From Paraglaciecola marina (GTDB taxonomy: Bacteria > Pseudomonadota > Gammaproteobacteria > Enterobacterales > Alteromonadaceae), in NCBI RefSeq assembly GCF_004360155.1, contig NZ_SAIS01000008.1, positions 62,001-126,000 on the forward strand: a DNA stretch of 64,000 bases, in the 5' to 3' direction. The notes beneath the pieces are model-generated. The model had not been told where the DNA came from and did not search any database. It saw nothing but the letters and a program-made list of their open reading frames with translations. The translations under genes and the position numbers were made by a program. Shown in pieces: positions 44,721 to 54,841 of this stretch. How positions within the stretch are numbered: the stretch's first letter is position 1; every line of letters begins with the position of its first letter.

Positions 44721-46139
44721 TTAGTCCCAAATACCTTTTTCAGACTTACCTTGGATTTCGCAATCTCCGGATTTATAGGTAATTTCTTCCCCTGACTCTC
44801 GCTTTTTAAAGTAGTCTTTACTGATAGATACTATGGTAGGTGTCATCCAGACTATGGCGGTAATGTTAATAACGGTCATTAGACCTAACGCCATATCTGC
44901 TGCTGCCCATACCTCAGGTAAAGCTGCCATTGAGCCCCAAAGAATCATTAGTAAGTAGCCGGCCGTATAGGCTGTACGGCCTATTTTGTTGTCCAGTTTA
45001 AACATATGCAAATTACTCTCTCCATAAGCGTAATTAGCGACCACAGATGTAAATGCAAATAAACTAATTGCAGCTGCAACAAAATCACCCCCACCGGCTC
45101 CCAAATGAGTACTCATGGCATTTTGGGTTAGACGAATACCTTCCATGCCTTCACCTGAAGCACCGCCTGCTAGCAAAATAACGATAGCTGAGCAGGTGCA
45201 TAAAATCATAGTGTCGATAAATACACCTAACATTTGTACATAGCCTTGAGATACCGGGTGGTCTGGATTAGGGCTAGCGCTTGCTGCTGCGTGAGGCACA
45301 CTACCTGAACCTGCTTCGTTTGAGTAAAGGCCTCGTTGCACTCCATGTTTAAATGCGGCTCCTATAGCCCCTGCGCCAGCTTCTTGCAATCCAAATGCTG
45401 ACGATAATATATCCCATAACATAGCTGGAACTAAATCAATGTTAATAACGGTGATGGCTAAAGTTACTAATACATAAGTGATAGCCATAAAAGGCACTAC
45501 CCACTCTGCAAATTTGGCTATCGCTCTTAGCCCGCCAATAACAATTAAACCGGCTAGAATAATGATAACTAGGCCTGAATATAGGGTAGGTATGGCATAA
45601 GCATGATTTAGTGCATCGGTAATTGTGTTGGCTTGAACAGCGCTAAAGATGAAACCGTATCCCAAGAATAAAAACAAAGAAAATATGATAGCTAGCCAGC
45701 GCTTATTTAAGCCTTGTTGTATGTAATAGGCAGGGCCGCCACGAAATTCACCATTGGCATCTTTTACTTTGTATAATTGACCTAAAACACTTTCAGCAAA
45801 TCCTGTTGCCATCCCTAAAATAGCAATAACCCACATCCAAAAAATAGCCCCAGAGCCGCCTAATGATATCGCAACGGCTACACCTGCCAAATTACCTGTG
45901 CCTACACGAGCCGATAAACTAGTACATAATGCTTGGAAGGAGCTGATACCGGCTTTATCACTTTTATTACTGCCTTTCATTACTGAAAACATATGGCCAA
46001 AGTGACGAATTTGAATGAAGCCTAATTTTACTGAGAACCAGATACCAGCCGCTAACAACATATAAATTAGGATCTGCCCGTTACCCCAGAGGATGTTATT
46101 AATAAAAGCGACGATTTCGTTAATCAAGGTAATACTCAC
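44721..46139 (-). CDS. Sodium:alanine/glycine symporter, AGCS family
   Basis: 472 residues with about 11 hydrophobic segments. The family signature appears in GTGNLAGVAVAISLGGSGAIFWMW, split here around residues 76-100, with FAESVLGQLYK, GGPAYYIQQGL and SNEAGSGSVPHAAA. It imports alanine or glycine with Na+. Convergent with the YkgJ gene. Promoter presumably in 46140-46270, which also carries the terminator of the tRNA operon. Confidence 0.92.
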   Translation of the reverse strand: MSITLINEIVAFINNILWGNGQILIYMLLAAGIWFSVKLGFIQIRHFGHMFSVMKGSNKSDKAGISSFQALCTSLSARVGTGNLAGVAVAISLGGSGAIFWMWVIAILGMATGFAESVLGQLYKVKDANGEFRGGPAYYIQQGLNKRWLAIIFSLFLFLGYGFIFSAVQANTITDALNHAYAIPTLYSGLVIIILAGLIVIGGLRAIAKFAEWVVPFMAITYVLVTLAITVINIDLVPAMLWDILSSAFGLQEAGAGAIGAAFKHGVQRGLYSNEAGSGSVPHAAASASPNPDHPVSQGYVQMLGVFIDTMILCTCSAIVILLAGGASGEGMEGIRLTQNAMSTHLGAGGGDFVAAAISLFAFTSVVANYAYGESNLHMFKLDNKIGRTAYTAGYLLMILWGSMAALPEVWAAADMALGLMTVINITAIVWMTPTIVSISKDYFKKRESGEEITYKSGDCEIQGKSEKGIWD

Positions 46140-46272
46140 ACGTTATTATAGTTATATGAGAAGTCTGCCGTTTAATGGAATTTATGTCTAGGGGTAAGGC
46201 TGAATAAGTGGCAACAAAACGACAGCGGCAAATGCTTAGGGTGGGCTTGAACTGGCGTGTCGATGCCGAGAT

Positions 46273-46304
46273 CAAAAAAGCCCACTTGTTTGAAGTGGGC
46301 TTTC
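46273..46304 (-). terminator. Terminator of the tRNA operon
   Basis: On the minus strand AAGCCCACTT (46302-46293) pairs with AAGTGGGCTT (46287-46278) around a five-base loop, followed by TTTTTT. It ends the Met-Leu-Gln-Gln tRNA transcript. Confidence 0.85.
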
Positions 46305-46313
46305 TCTTTTATA

Positions 46314-46388
46314 TGGCTGGGGTAGCAGGACTTGAACCTACGAATGGCGGGATCAAAACCCGCTGCCTTACCACTTGGCTATACCCCA
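46314..46388 (-). tRNA. tRNA-Gln (anticodon TTG), copy 1
   Basis: 75 bases on the minus strand starting TGGGGTATAGCC and ending with encoded CCA. The anticodon loop is TTTTGAT with anticodon TTG, and the T arm has GGTTCAAGTCC. Identical by eye to the copies at 46432 and 51844. Last gene of the tRNA operon. Confidence 0.97.
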
Positions 46389-46431
46389 AGAGAGTAAACG
46401 AATAATAAAATTAACCATCTACTTTTAAAAA

Positions 46432-46506
46432 TGGCTGGGGTAGCAGGACTTGAACCTACGAATGGCGGGATCAAAACCCGCTGCCTTACCACTTGGCTAT
46501 ACCCCA
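46432..46506 (-). tRNA. tRNA-Gln (anticodon TTG), copy 2
   Basis: The same 75-base gene with encoded CCA, 43 bases upstream of copy 1 in the same operon. It begins 16 bases after the Leu tRNA ends. Confidence 0.97.
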
Positions 46507-46522
46507 AGAATACTCTACAAAA

Positions 46523-46607
46523 TGGTGCGGAAGGAGAGACTCGAACTCTCACGCCGTGAAGCACTGGAACCTAAATCCAGCGTGTCTACCAATTCCACCA
46601 CTCCCGC
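46523..46607 (-). tRNA. tRNA-Leu (anticodon TAG)
   Basis: 85 bases on the minus strand, class II tRNA with a long variable arm. It starts GCGGGAGTGGTGG and ends CCGCACCA. The anticodon stem-loop CTGGATTTAGGTTCCAG shows anticodon TAG. Confidence 0.96.
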
Positions 46608-46634
46608 ATACTTCTATCTTATATAAGATAAAAG

Positions 46635-46711
46635 TGGTGGCTACAGCGGGACTCGAACCTGCGACCCCATCATTATGAGTGATGTGCTCTAACCAGCTGA
46701 GCTATGTAGCC
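46635..46711 (-). tRNA. tRNA-Met (anticodon CAT, elongator type)
   Basis: 77 bases on the minus strand, starting GGCTACATAGCTC and ending TAGCCACCA. The anticodon stem-loop ATCACTCATAATGAT shows CAT. The GGCTAC acceptor, paired throughout, indicates elongator rather than initiator. First gene of the Met-Leu-Gln-Gln operon; the gap 46712-46967 should hold its promoter. Confidence 0.95.
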
Positions 46712-46967
46712 ACTTAATCACTCCGTCTCCGAAGTGGCGCGTATTATGCTGATCTAACTTTTTTTCGTCAACCGTTTTATTACAATAAAATGTCTGTTTG
46801 GCTAGATACTAAACAACTTATTGGTTTAACGGGTATTTGTTGTTCAAAATCATTAAGAAAAATTGAAGTTAATCTTATTTAAATCGACTTTCGAAGCAAA
46901 TTACTCACTAATGTTAATGTAATCATACATAATACTTTAGAATTTCTTGAAGATTTAGGAAAATGTA

Positions 46968-47978
46968 ATGCTTAAAGTATATGCGATAGTAACTTGGCTA
47001 AGTTTAGCTATGTTTAATTTTTCTGCTGCAGCTGAGAATTTGGACACGCCTCAAAGCTACGACACTTTGCTTAGCAATTATGAATACACTTTATCAGTAA
47101 AAACTATAGAGATAGAGTCACAAGGGCTCACCTTGTCAATGTCATATAGTTATTTACCTGCTAAAGGAGATAAACCTGTTGTTACACTGCTGCATGGGAA
47201 AAATTTTATTGCAGATTATTGGGCTAACACTGCTCATTATTTGAGTCAGCTAGGTTATGGGGTGTTAATGCCAGACCAAATTGGTTTTGGTAAGTCCTCT
47301 AAACCGAAAAATTATCAGTATTCTTTTGCTGGCTTGGCTAGCCACACAAAAAGCTTACTGGACAGTCTAAATATTAAAAAATCCATAATTTTAGGGCATT
47401 CCATGGGCGGCATGTTAGCAAGTCGTTTTGCTTTAATGTATCCAGAGACTGTGCAAGAGCTGATTTTGCTCAACCCAATAGGATTAGAGAATTACCTTAG
47501 TTACGTAGAGTATAAAGATACTAACTTTTTCTATCAAAATGAGTTAAAAAAGACAGCGCAAGGCGTAAAAAGTTATCAGCAAAAATTTTATTATGATGGT
47601 CAGTGGAATGAGCAATATGCAGCATTAACTGATTTCATTGTAGGGCAAATTAATAATGCTGATTATAAAGATGTAGCTTGGGTGAATGCTAAAACCTATG
47701 ACATGATTTTCACTCAACCAGTGGTAACTGAGTTTAGCGATTTTTCTATGCATGTAAGCTTAATTCTTGGGACAAGAGACAGAACTGGCCCGGGCCGAAA
47801 CTGGAAGAAACAAGGTATCAAATATCAACTAGGTCGCTACGACAAGCTAGGTAAAACGGTTATAGAAACTATTCCAAATGGGACACTATATGAAATGGAT
47901 GGGCTAGGGCATTTACCCCATATAGAGGATTTTGAAAGGTTTATTATAGTATTGAATAAAGCGCTTAAAGAGACTTAG
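46968..47978 (+). CDS. Exported alpha/beta-hydrolase
   Basis: 336 residues with a signal peptide (cleavage near AAA-ENL, about residue 22). The fold shows VTLLHGKNF (oxyanion region), the nucleophile elbow ILGHSMGGM with Ser, an Asp in LILGTRDRTG and the His in GLGHLPHIEDF. Homologues include esterases, haloperoxidase-like and epoxide-hydrolase-like enzymes; the substrate cannot be told. Single periplasmic enzyme, followed by a bidirectional hairpin. Confidence 0.88.
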   Translation: MLKVYAIVTWLSLAMFNFSAAAENLDTPQSYDTLLSNYEYTLSVKTIEIESQGLTLSMSYSYLPAKGDKPVVTLLHGKNFIADYWANTAHYLSQLGYGVLMPDQIGFGKSSKPKNYQYSFAGLASHTKSLLDSLNIKKSIILGHSMGGMLASRFALMYPETVQELILLNPIGLENYLSYVEYKDTNFFYQNELKKTAQGVKSYQQKFYYDGQWNEQYAALTDFIVGQINNADYKDVAWVNAKTYDMIFTQPVVTEFSDFSMHVSLILGTRDRTGPGRNWKKQGIKYQLGRYDKLGKTVIETIPNGTLYEMDGLGHLPHIEDFERFIIVLNKALKET

Positions 47979-48000
47979 TCGATATTTATATAATTAAATT

Positions 48001-48031
48001 TTAGCCAAAACCCATATTGGGTTTTGGCTAA
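48001..48031. terminator. Bidirectional hairpin between hydrolase and ychF
   Basis: TTAGCCAAAACCCA (48001-48014), loop TAT, TGGGTTTTGGCTAA (48018-48031): a perfect 14-bp stem between convergent genes. No long T-run, but position and strength support termination in both directions. Confidence 0.7.
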
Positions 48032-48038
48032 ATAATAC

Positions 48039-49130
48039 TTAAACGTTAAACCTAAAGTGGATAACATCACCATCTTTAACTATGTAATCTTTACCTTCTA
48101 AACGCCATTTTCCAGCGTCTTTCGCTCCTTGTTCACCATTGAACTCTACAAAGTGATCATAACTAATTATTTCAGCACGTATAAAGCCTTTTTCGAAATC
48201 AGTATGAATAACACCTGCAGTTTGAGGGGCAGTAGAGCCTTCTTTGTATGTCCAAGCTCTGACTTCTTGCACACCTGCAGTAAAGTAGGTGTTTAGTGCT
48301 AGAAGTTCATAACCACTACGAATGACTCGGTTTAAGCCAGGCTCTTCTAAGCCCATGTCAGCCATAAACTCAGCCTTTTCTTCTTCGTCGAGCTCACCAA
48401 TTTCAGCTTCTATTTCTGCACATACAGCCACTACCACAGCACTTTCATCTGAAGCAATTTCGCGAACTTTATCTAGATAAGGGTTATTTTCAAAACCATC
48501 GTCATTAACATTGGCAATATACATAGTAGGTTTTAGGGTGAGGTAGTTCATATAGCTAATGAGCTTTAGTTCATCTTTATCTAAATCTAAAGAACGTAAT
48601 AACTCCCCCTCGTCTAAATGAGGTTTGATTTTTTCTAGTACTTTGAGCTCAGCTTTTGCATCTGCATCACCACCTTTGGCGCGCTTAGCAACTCTGTGTA
48701 GGGCTTTCTCTGTGGTGTCTAAGTCAGATAGTGCTAATTCGGTATTGATGATTTCAATATCATCCTGTGGGCTGACTTTACCTGCAACGTGAACGATATT
48801 TTCGTTGTCAAAACAACGTACCACATGGCCAATAGCATCAGTTTCACGAATATTGGCTAAAAACTTATTACCTAGGCCTTCACCTTTAGAAGCTCCTTCA
48901 ACTAGGCCTGCAATGTCTACAAATTCCATAGTTGTTGGAATAGTACGCTTAGGGTTAACGATAGCCGCTAGCTTGTCTAACCTTAAGTCAGGAACAGGTA
49001 CTACCCCTGTATTTGGTTCAATAGTACAAAATGGGAAGTTAGCGGCTTCTATGCCTGCTTTAGTTAAGGCGTTAAAAAGTGTTGACTTGCCAACGTTAGG
49101 TAAACCGACTATGCCGCATTTAAAACCCAT
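48039..49130 (-). CDS. ychF: YchF/OLA1-type ATPase-GTPase
   Basis: 363 residues. G1 GLPNVGKST (8-16), G3 [17 protein letters not shown], an NVND-type G4 in place of NKxD as in the ATP-preferring YchF subgroup, and a C-terminal TGS domain ending [10 protein letters not shown]. Ribosome-associated, linked to oxidative stress in E. coli. Third gene after rplY and pth on the minus strand, the arrangement also seen in E. coli for pth-ychF. Confidence 0.96.
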   Translation of the reverse strand: MGFKCGIVGLPNVGKSTLFNALTKAGIEAANFPFCTIEPNTGVVPVPDLRLDKLAAIVNPKRTIPTTMEFVDIAGLVEGASKGEGLGNKFLANIRETDAIGHVVRCFDNENIVHVAGKVSPQDDIEIINTELALSDLDTTEKALHRVAKRAKGGDADAKAELKVLEKIKPHLDEGELLRSLDLDKDELKLISYMNYLTLKPTMYIANVNDDGFENNPYLDKVREIASDESAVVVAVCAEIEAEIGELDEEEKAEFMADMGLEEPGLNRVIRSGYELLALNTYFTAGVQEVRAWTYKEGSTAPQTAGVIHTDFEKGFIRAEIISYDHFVEFNGEQGAKDAGKWRLEGKDYIVKDGDVIHFRFNV

Positions 49131-49218
49131 TTTGATTTCCTCGTAAAGTGTTTTGATTTAGTTGGGTTGATTGCCAACTAATTAAAATTTGTTTTGTATA
49201 TATTGATTAATAGTAACG

Positions 49219-49803
49219 CTATTCAGCTTTAAAAGAATGCAGACGATTCATAGCTTTTTTTAAGTCATCTTTGATTAATATCTCTAGACAACGTGTAGCC
49301 TCGTCAATGGCATCTTCAATTTGTTGTTGTTCGTGTTGTGGTGCTTTGCCAAGTACATGGCCTGTCACGCGATTTTTGTCACCGGGGTGACCGATACCAA
49401 TACGTAGTCGTAAAAAGTCTCTTTGATTTGACATTTTACTGACGATATCACGGATCCCATTCTGACTAGAGCTACCACCTATCTTAAATTTAGCTACGCC
49501 AGGAGGCATATCTAATTCGTCAAAAGCAACGAGTAAACCTGACAAAGGGACTCGATAAAATTTTGCCATAGCTGCTACAGCTTGACCGCTTTTATTCATA
49601 TATGTCGTTGGGATAAGTAGGCGGATATCTTGTCCACTAATCGAGATGCGACCAGTGTAACCATAAAACTTGTTTTCAAGCTTTAAAGAACAGTTATAAT
49701 TTTTCGCCAGAGATTCAACAAACCATGCTCCAGCATTGTGGCGGGTGTACTGATATTCGGGGCCTGGATTACCCAGGCCCACAATTAACTGAATATCAGT
49801 CAA
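49219..49803 (-). CDS. pth: Peptidyl-tRNA hydrolase
   Basis: 194 residues. [20 protein letters not shown] carries the conserved Asn and catalytic His (near 22); [14 protein letters not shown] and [11 protein letters not shown] follow, with the catalytic Asp in [20 protein letters not shown] and RIGIGHPG complete the pattern. It recycles tRNA from drop-off peptidyl-tRNA. Starts five bases after the rplY stop codon. Confidence 0.96.
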   Translation of the reverse strand: MTDIQLIVGLGNPGPEYQYTRHNAGAWFVESLAKNYNCSLKLENKFYGYTGRISISGQDIRLLIPTTYMNKSGQAVAAMAKFYRVPLSGLLVAFDELDMPPGVAKFKIGGSSSQNGIRDIVSKMSNQRDFLRLRIGIGHPGDKNRVTGHVLGKAPQHEQQQIEDAIDEATRCLEILIKDDLKKAMNRLHSFKAE

Positions 49804-49808
49804 GCAAC

Positions 49809-50441
49809 TTATTCCTCTGTTGCTTCTTCAGCTGAATCATCTTCTTCAGCTTTAGGGCCTTTTGCTATTTTAACAGTAACAACAGCCAAATCGTGAGATT
49901 CACCTTTGTTTAGTTCAAGCAAAGAAACGCCTTCAGGTAGTACTAGGTCAGTTAAATGTAGCGTTTGACCTAACTCAACGTTTTGTAAATCAACTTCGAT
50001 GTACTCTGGTAGGTTACCAGGTAAACAACTAATCTCAACGTCAGCCATGTGAGTTTCAGCATGACCACCCTGAACTTTAACAGCTTCAGCTGTGTCTTCA
50101 TTTATGAAGTGAAGAGGTACATTAGTGTGAAGTTCTTTGTTTGCATCTACACGTAAAAAATCAAGGTGCATAACAATTGGTTTAAATGCATGACGCTGCA
50201 TGTCTTTAACTAATACTTCAACGCTTTCACCTTCAATATTCAAGGTTAAAACATGAGAGTAAAATGCTTCAAATTCTTGAGCTTGAAACACTTTGTTATG
50301 AGTAAGGGTTAAAGATTTCGCTTCTTTATCAGCGCCATATAAGACAGCAGGTACTTTACCGGCGTGACGTAGGCGGCGGCTCGCACCTTTCCCTAAATCA
50401 GTACGGATTTCTGCGTCTAGAGTAAAAATTCCATCAGACAT
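49809..50441 (-). CDS. rplY: Ribosomal protein bL25, CTC-type
   Basis: 210 residues from ATG 50441 ([20 protein letters not shown]), with GGAG upstream. The open frame extends 38 codons further to 50555, but that part is not protein-like. It has the 5S-rRNA-binding N-terminal domain ([16 protein letters not shown]) plus the long C-terminal CTC domain found in many bacteria. The acidic tail is Glu/Asp-rich. First gene of the rplY-pth-ychF operon. Confidence 0.95.
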   Translation of the reverse strand: MSDGIFTLDAEIRTDLGKGASRRLRHAGKVPAVLYGADKEAKSLTLTHNKVFQAQEFEAFYSHVLTLNIEGESVEVLVKDMQRHAFKPIVMHLDFLRVDANKELHTNVPLHFINEDTAEAVKVQGGHAETHMADVEISCLPGNLPEYIEVDLQNVELGQTLHLTDLVLPEGVSLLELNKGESHDLAVVTVKIAKGPKAEEDDSAEEATEE

Positions 50442-50840
50442 TGAGGTAACTCCAAAAAATAAGTAAATGTGTGTAGATTTTTGCGACCAAAATCTACGTA
50501 AATAGGCATATTCCACCAAAGGAATAGCACTACCCCATAAAATAGGGCGGCGCATGTTAACATTGGCTTACTTGATGGACAAGTAGAACATATGATTAAT
50601 TCTATCCATAACAACTAAAATTCAGGTCCAGCGCAGCCATAAACAAGCCGGCTAGGTAAATTTTAAAAGGTTTTAAAGAAGTAGTGGTTCTCTATTGTCA
50701 TCATTGTCTTGACTGTTTTGTTGAATATGTAGCGAGCTCTATGGCTAATGAGTGTTGATGATGGGTAATGTTTTAGTTGTAAAATGAAAAAAACCGCTGA
50801 TAGCCAGCGGTTTTCTACTTTTATAGGGCTTATAGTCTGT
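50442..50840. other. Intergenic region between prs and rplY
   Basis: About 400 bases between two minus-strand genes, holding the prs terminator at the left side of prs and presumably the rplY promoter nearer 50450-50640. Open frames here overlap and have no ribosome sites. No RNA gene was recognised. Confidence 0.5.
50786..50814 (-). terminator. Rho-independent terminator after prs
   Basis: On the minus strand AAAACCGCTG pairs with CAGCGGTTTT around GCTAT, followed by further Ts. It lies 27 bases after the prs stop. Confidence 0.9.
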
Positions 50841-51788
50841 TTAATATTCAAACATTGCAGAGATAGACTCTTCATTACTTACGCGGCGGATAGCTTCAGC
50901 AAGCATATTTGAAAGAGTGAGTTGTTTAACCTTAGGTATGGCTTTTATTTCTGGGCATAAAGGAATGCTATCAGTGATAATAATTTCATCGATAACAGAA
51001 TCTCTTAAGTTTTGAGCCGCATTACCAGAGAAAATAGCGTGTGTTGCATAAGCATAAACGTTTTTGGCACCATGAGCTTTTAATGCTTCAGCAGCTTTTG
51101 CTAATGTTCCACCAGTATCAATCATATCATCAACAATTATACAGTCTCTATCTTGTACATCACCAATAATATGCATGACTTGAGCAACGTTTGCCTTAGG
51201 GCGGCGTTTATCAATAATGGCTAGGTCTGTATCATTCATTAGCTTAGCTAGTGCGCGAGCTCGGACTACACCACCAATATCAGGTGATACAACAACTGGG
51301 TTGTGGAAGTCACGTTGACGCATATCGTCTAATAAAATAGGTGTACCAAAGGCATTATCTACTGGAACGTCAAAGAAGCCTTGAATTTGCTCAGCATGTA
51401 AGTCTATGGTTAACACACGGTCAACACCTACGTTGGATAAGAAGTCTGCAACTACTTTTGCTGTAATGGGTACCCGAGCTGAACGAACTCGTCTGTCCTG
51501 ACGTGCATAACCAAAGTATGGAATAACTGCGGTAATTCTGCCTGCCGATGCACGACGAAAGGCGTCAATCATGACAATCAATTCCATTAGATTGTCATTG
51601 GTAGGGGCACATGTAGATTGCACTATAAATACATCAGAACCACGAACGTTTTCGTGTACTTCTACGCTTATTTCTCCATCGCTAAAACGTCCAACACTTG
51701 CATGACCAAGCTTAGTGTAAAGCCTATCAGCTACTTTTTGAGCTAATTCAGGTACTGCATTTCCAGAGAAAATCTTCATATCCGGCAC
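50841..51788 (-). CDS. prs: Ribose-phosphate pyrophosphokinase
   Basis: 315 residues. It makes PRPP from ribose 5-phosphate and ATP. It starts at GTG 51788 with [11 protein letters not shown]; as I recall E. coli prs also begins with GTG and MPDMK, so I keep that start rather than ATG 51779. The PFK-like catalytic loops are present: [35 protein letters not shown], and the PRPP-binding [14 protein letters not shown]. Located downstream of the tRNA-Gln and ispE, as commonly seen in this order. Confidence 0.97.
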   Translation of the reverse strand: MPDMKIFSGNAVPELAQKVADRLYTKLGHASVGRFSDGEISVEVHENVRGSDVFIVQSTCAPTNDNLMELIVMIDAFRRASAGRITAVIPYFGYARQDRRVRSARVPITAKVVADFLSNVGVDRVLTIDLHAEQIQGFFDVPVDNAFGTPILLDDMRQRDFHNPVVVSPDIGGVVRARALAKLMNDTDLAIIDKRRPKANVAQVMHIIGDVQDRDCIIVDDMIDTGGTLAKAAEALKAHGAKNVYAYATHAIFSGNAAQNLRDSVIDEIIITDSIPLCPEIKAIPKVKQLTLSNMLAEAIRRVSNEESISAMFEY

Positions 51789-51843
51789 GATAAAACCCTC
51801 GGTGCGTAGTAATAGATAGTTATGCTACCTATTATTGATAAAA

Positions 51844-51918
51844 TGGCTGGGGTAGCAGGACTTGAACCTACGAATGGCGGGATCAAAACCCGCTGCCTTA
51901 CCACTTGGCTATACCCCA
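51844..51918 (-). tRNA. tRNA-Gln (anticodon TTG), copy 3
   Basis: 75 bases, identical by eye to the two copies in the tRNA operon, with encoded CCA. Its 5' end lies one base after the ispE stop codon (51922-51920) and it precedes prs by about 55 bases. It is therefore probably processed out of the lolB-ispE-prs transcript. Confidence 0.97.
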
Positions 51919-51919
51919 A

Positions 51920-52798
51920 TTAAACGTGTGATTGGATTTGGTTATGTAAAGGGGATAAATTTACCCCGTTTGCAATGAAGCTTGTCATTTCATTTGGCAA
52001 TAAAGCTTGAACTTTTAATGCTTCCTTTCTGTGTTCAAAAATTGCAAATATACAAGCGCCAGTACCGGTCATCCTCGACGGCGCGTATTCTAACAACCAG
52101 TGTAATGTCTTTGCAACATCCACATGCCTTTCACAAACTAATTTTTGACAATCATTTCTAGTGTTAGCAAATTGATATTCCGAAAAATCTATTTTTGCAG
52201 TGTTTCTAGGTAAATCTGGATGGGTAAATATCTCTGCTGTAGACACATGGCAATTTGGAAAAACAACTAGGTAACAAGCCTCTGCTAGGGTAGTAGGGAT
52301 TAGCTTTTCACCCACACCTTCGGCAAATGCTGTTTTGCCATAGACAAAAATAGGTACGTCGGCCCCTAAAGATAATCCTAATTTAGCAAGGGCTTGCTCA
52401 TTTAATTGGCAATTCCAAAGCTTGTTCAATACAACTAGTGTTGTAGCTGCATTTGATGAGCCGCCACCAATACCGCCACCCATGGGGAGGTTTTTCTTTA
52501 AATGAATAGTACATCCCAATTTTTGGGGGCTGGAGCTGTTGATTTCTTGTTGTAATAACTTTGCCGCCTTGATGATTAAATTATCTGCATCAGGTACGCC
52601 TGAAATAGGGTCGGCTAACGTTATGAGTCCTGTTTCATTAACTTCAAATGCTAATTCATCCCCATAATCGAGTAATTGAAATAAGCTTTGTAATTGGTGA
52701 TAACCATTTTCATACTGGCTATTAATATGTAAAAACAAATTTAATTTAGCTGGGCTCGACCACCACGTTAAATCTTTTGGTTTTATTTTAGTGACCAT
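51920..52798 (-). CDS. ispE: 4-diphosphocytidyl-2-C-methyl-D-erythritol kinase
   Basis: 292 residues of the GHMP kinase family, acting in the non-mevalonate isoprenoid pathway. Motifs are SSPAKLNLFLHI near the N-terminus, the ATP-binding PMGGGIGGGSSNAATTL and the C-terminal MTGTGACIFAIF. It overlaps the lolB 3' end by 16 bases and runs almost into the tRNA-Gln. Order lolB-ispE-prs is conserved with E. coli. Confidence 0.96.
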   Translation of the reverse strand: MVTKIKPKDLTWWSSPAKLNLFLHINSQYENGYHQLQSLFQLLDYGDELAFEVNETGLITLADPISGVPDADNLIIKAAKLLQQEINSSSPQKLGCTIHLKKNLPMGGGIGGGSSNAATTLVVLNKLWNCQLNEQALAKLGLSLGADVPIFVYGKTAFAEGVGEKLIPTTLAEACYLVVFPNCHVSTAEIFTHPDLPRNTAKIDFSEYQFANTRNDCQKLVCERHVDVAKTLHWLLEYAPSRMTGTGACIFAIFEHRKEALKVQALLPNEMTSFIANGVNLSPLHNQIQSHV

Positions 52799-53409
52799 GT
52801 ATTAACCTTAATGAGCAGTTGGCTGTTATTTGATTGATTATTTAAGGTGATTTTATGGGGCAACCAAATATCTTCTACTATTTGATAATCGTCATAATCG
52901 ATTATCCAATTTTCACAGTGATTACAATCTGGGATTAGTTGTGTCACCCAACCTTGCTCACTAAGAGTAATTTGATCGTACGCACCATGTTGACCTTTTA
53001 CCCAGAATTGTAAACTCTCTACTGGAAGCTCCCATCCGGTAACTCGTGATATTAGTATACTGGCGTTGGTATCTGTATAGGTGTCATCGTCGGTGATTAA
53101 GGTGGAGAACTGATCGCTTCCAAACATTTTTAAAATGGATGTACCAATAATGGTGGTTAAATTTAATTGATATTCGGAAAAGCTTTGCTGCCAACGTAAG
53201 TTTGCACTTTGTTTCTTTGTATCACTTTTGAATCCAATTTTACCTTTGAGCAGCCAATTTTTTTGTTCAGCTAATTTCAATTGGTGAACATCTATCTGCA
53301 ATTTCACTTCGGGAATTTGCTGTGTGGCGCAACTCGAAAGAACAAAGATAAACACAATAGTAAGGCTATATTTGTAAATATAATGATATGAATTTAATAA
53401 AATTTGCAC
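52783..53409 (-). CDS. lolB: Outer-membrane lipoprotein insertase LolB
   Basis: 208 residues from GTG 53409. The N-terminus has a hydrophobic stretch ending VLSSC, a lipobox. The body (WLLKGKIGFKSDTKKQSANLRW, then SEYQLNLTTIIGTSILKM) is typical LolB, which takes lipoproteins from LolA and inserts them into the outer membrane. First gene of lolB-ispE-tRNA-prs, divergent from hemA. Confidence 0.92.
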   Translation of the reverse strand: MQILLNSYHYIYKYSLTIVFIFVLSSCATQQIPEVKLQIDVHQLKLAEQKNWLLKGKIGFKSDTKKQSANLRWQQSFSEYQLNLTTIIGTSILKMFGSDQFSTLITDDDTYTDTNASILISRVTGWELPVESLQFWVKGQHGAYDQITLSEQGWVTQLIPDCNHCENWIIDYDDYQIVEDIWLPHKITLNNQSNNSQLLIKVNTWSLK

Positions 53410-53547
53410 AATTTATTTTGGGTTTCGATAATGTATACGATAACTAATGGGAACATACAAAGCACACACCTTTCAATATATTTACCTTTTGCGTACAATG
53501 CCGCCCTAAATTAACTGAATTTATGCTGTAGTTTACCTGACCACTTC

Positions 53548-54807
53548 ATGACCCTTATTGCTTTTGGTATTAATCACAAAACCGCACCTATCGAATTGCG
53601 GGAGAAAATCGCGTTTTCTCCTGATGCTATTGTGCAGGCGTTAGCTTCATTGGGAGTGCAAACAGGCGCAGCTGAGTCCGTTATAGTGTCTACGTGCAAC
53701 CGCACCGAAATATATGCTCAACTTGATCAGCCCAATAAGTCTTTTATTTCAACTTGGTTAGCCAAATTTCATGCTGTGAATCAACTAGATGTAGACAATA
53801 ATAGTTATTTTTATACAGAACAAGACGCTGCAGTACACATCATGCGTGTGGCGTGTGGCCTAGATTCTTTGATGTTAGGTGAGCCGCAAATTTTGGGGCA
53901 AATTAAGCAGGCTGTTACCCATTCTAAAAATATTGGTGTCATAAAAGGTAGTTTTGACCGACTTTTTCAACATACTTTTTCTGTTGCGAAAAGAGTGCGG
54001 AGTGAAACAGATATTGGCGCCAATGCAATTTCAGTTGCCTATGCATCTGTACAATTAGCAAAGCATATTTTTTCTTCCTTAGAGCATAGTCGGGTACTAC
54101 TAATTGGAGCAGGGGAGACCATTGAATTAGTCGCCAAACATTTAAGCGAACAAAACGTTAAGTCATTGACCGTGGCCAACCGCACGTTAGCAAGAGCTCA
54201 AGCAGTAGCAGAACCACTAGGTGCTTCAGTTTTAACTTTAGCGCAAATCCCTCAACATTTGAAAGATGCAGATATTGTGTTTAGTTCTACCGCGAGTCAG
54301 TTGCCAATTTTAGGCAAAGGCTTGGTGCAAAGAGCACTAAAGGAGCGTAGGCATAAACCTATGTTTTTGGTGGATTTAGCGGTACCAAGAGATGTAGAGT
54401 CGGAAGTTGCATCCTTAGACGATGCGTATTTATATACAGTTGATGACTTACAACAAATAGTGGAACAAAATCTAGCTAATAGGCAAGATGCTGCCGAACT
54501 CGCCCATCAAATGGTAGAGGAACAGGCACAGCAATTTATGCGCTGGCAACAAAGTCAAGCGTCAATTGATGTATTGAAAAGCTTTAGACAACAGAGTGAG
54601 TTACAGAAAAAGACTCTAGTTGAAAAGGCTTTAAATCAGTTAGCAGATGGAAAAAACTCTGAAGATGTTGTCCTAGAGTTAGCTAACAAATTAACGAATA
54701 GTCTTATCCATGCCCCTACTAAAGCACTTCAGAAAGCGGCAAGCGAACAGGATTTAGACCAACTTTCCCTATTAAAAGACGTTTTGGCGTTGAATAAACA
54801 GGACTAA
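53548..54807 (+). CDS. hemA: Glutamyl-tRNA reductase
   Basis: 419 residues; first step of C5 tetrapyrrole synthesis. The nucleophilic Cys is in VSTCNRTEIYA (about residue 50), with GLDSLMLGEPQILGQIK next. NADPH domain LLIGAGETIELVAKHL, and the C-terminal dimerisation helix. The start ATG 53548 gives MTLIAFGINHKTAPIELRE. Divergent from lolB and followed by prfA and prmC, the standard order. Confidence 0.97.
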   Translation: MTLIAFGINHKTAPIELREKIAFSPDAIVQALASLGVQTGAAESVIVSTCNRTEIYAQLDQPNKSFISTWLAKFHAVNQLDVDNNSYFYTEQDAAVHIMRVACGLDSLMLGEPQILGQIKQAVTHSKNIGVIKGSFDRLFQHTFSVAKRVRSETDIGANAISVAYASVQLAKHIFSSLEHSRVLLIGAGETIELVAKHLSEQNVKSLTVANRTLARAQAVAEPLGASVLTLAQIPQHLKDADIVFSSTASQLPILGKGLVQRALKERRHKPMFLVDLAVPRDVESEVASLDDAYLYTVDDLQQIVEQNLANRQDAAELAHQMVEEQAQQFMRWQQSQASIDVLKSFRQQSELQKKTLVEKALNQLADGKNSEDVVLELANKLTNSLIHAPTKALQKAASEQDLDQLSLLKDVLALNKQD

Positions 54808-54841
54808 TTAGCGGCAGACATGTCCCGCTTACAGGAAAATA

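Noticed and set aside
46208-46678. Short ORFs on both strands in the tRNA cluster
   Set aside because: They overlap four well-formed tRNA genes and their terminator; the repeated peptide [14 protein letters not shown] in them is translated tRNA-Gln sequence.
50442-50555. 38-codon N-terminal extension of rplY
   Set aside because: The conserved start is at 50441 with a GGAG box; the extension is not conserved-looking and has no ribosome site.
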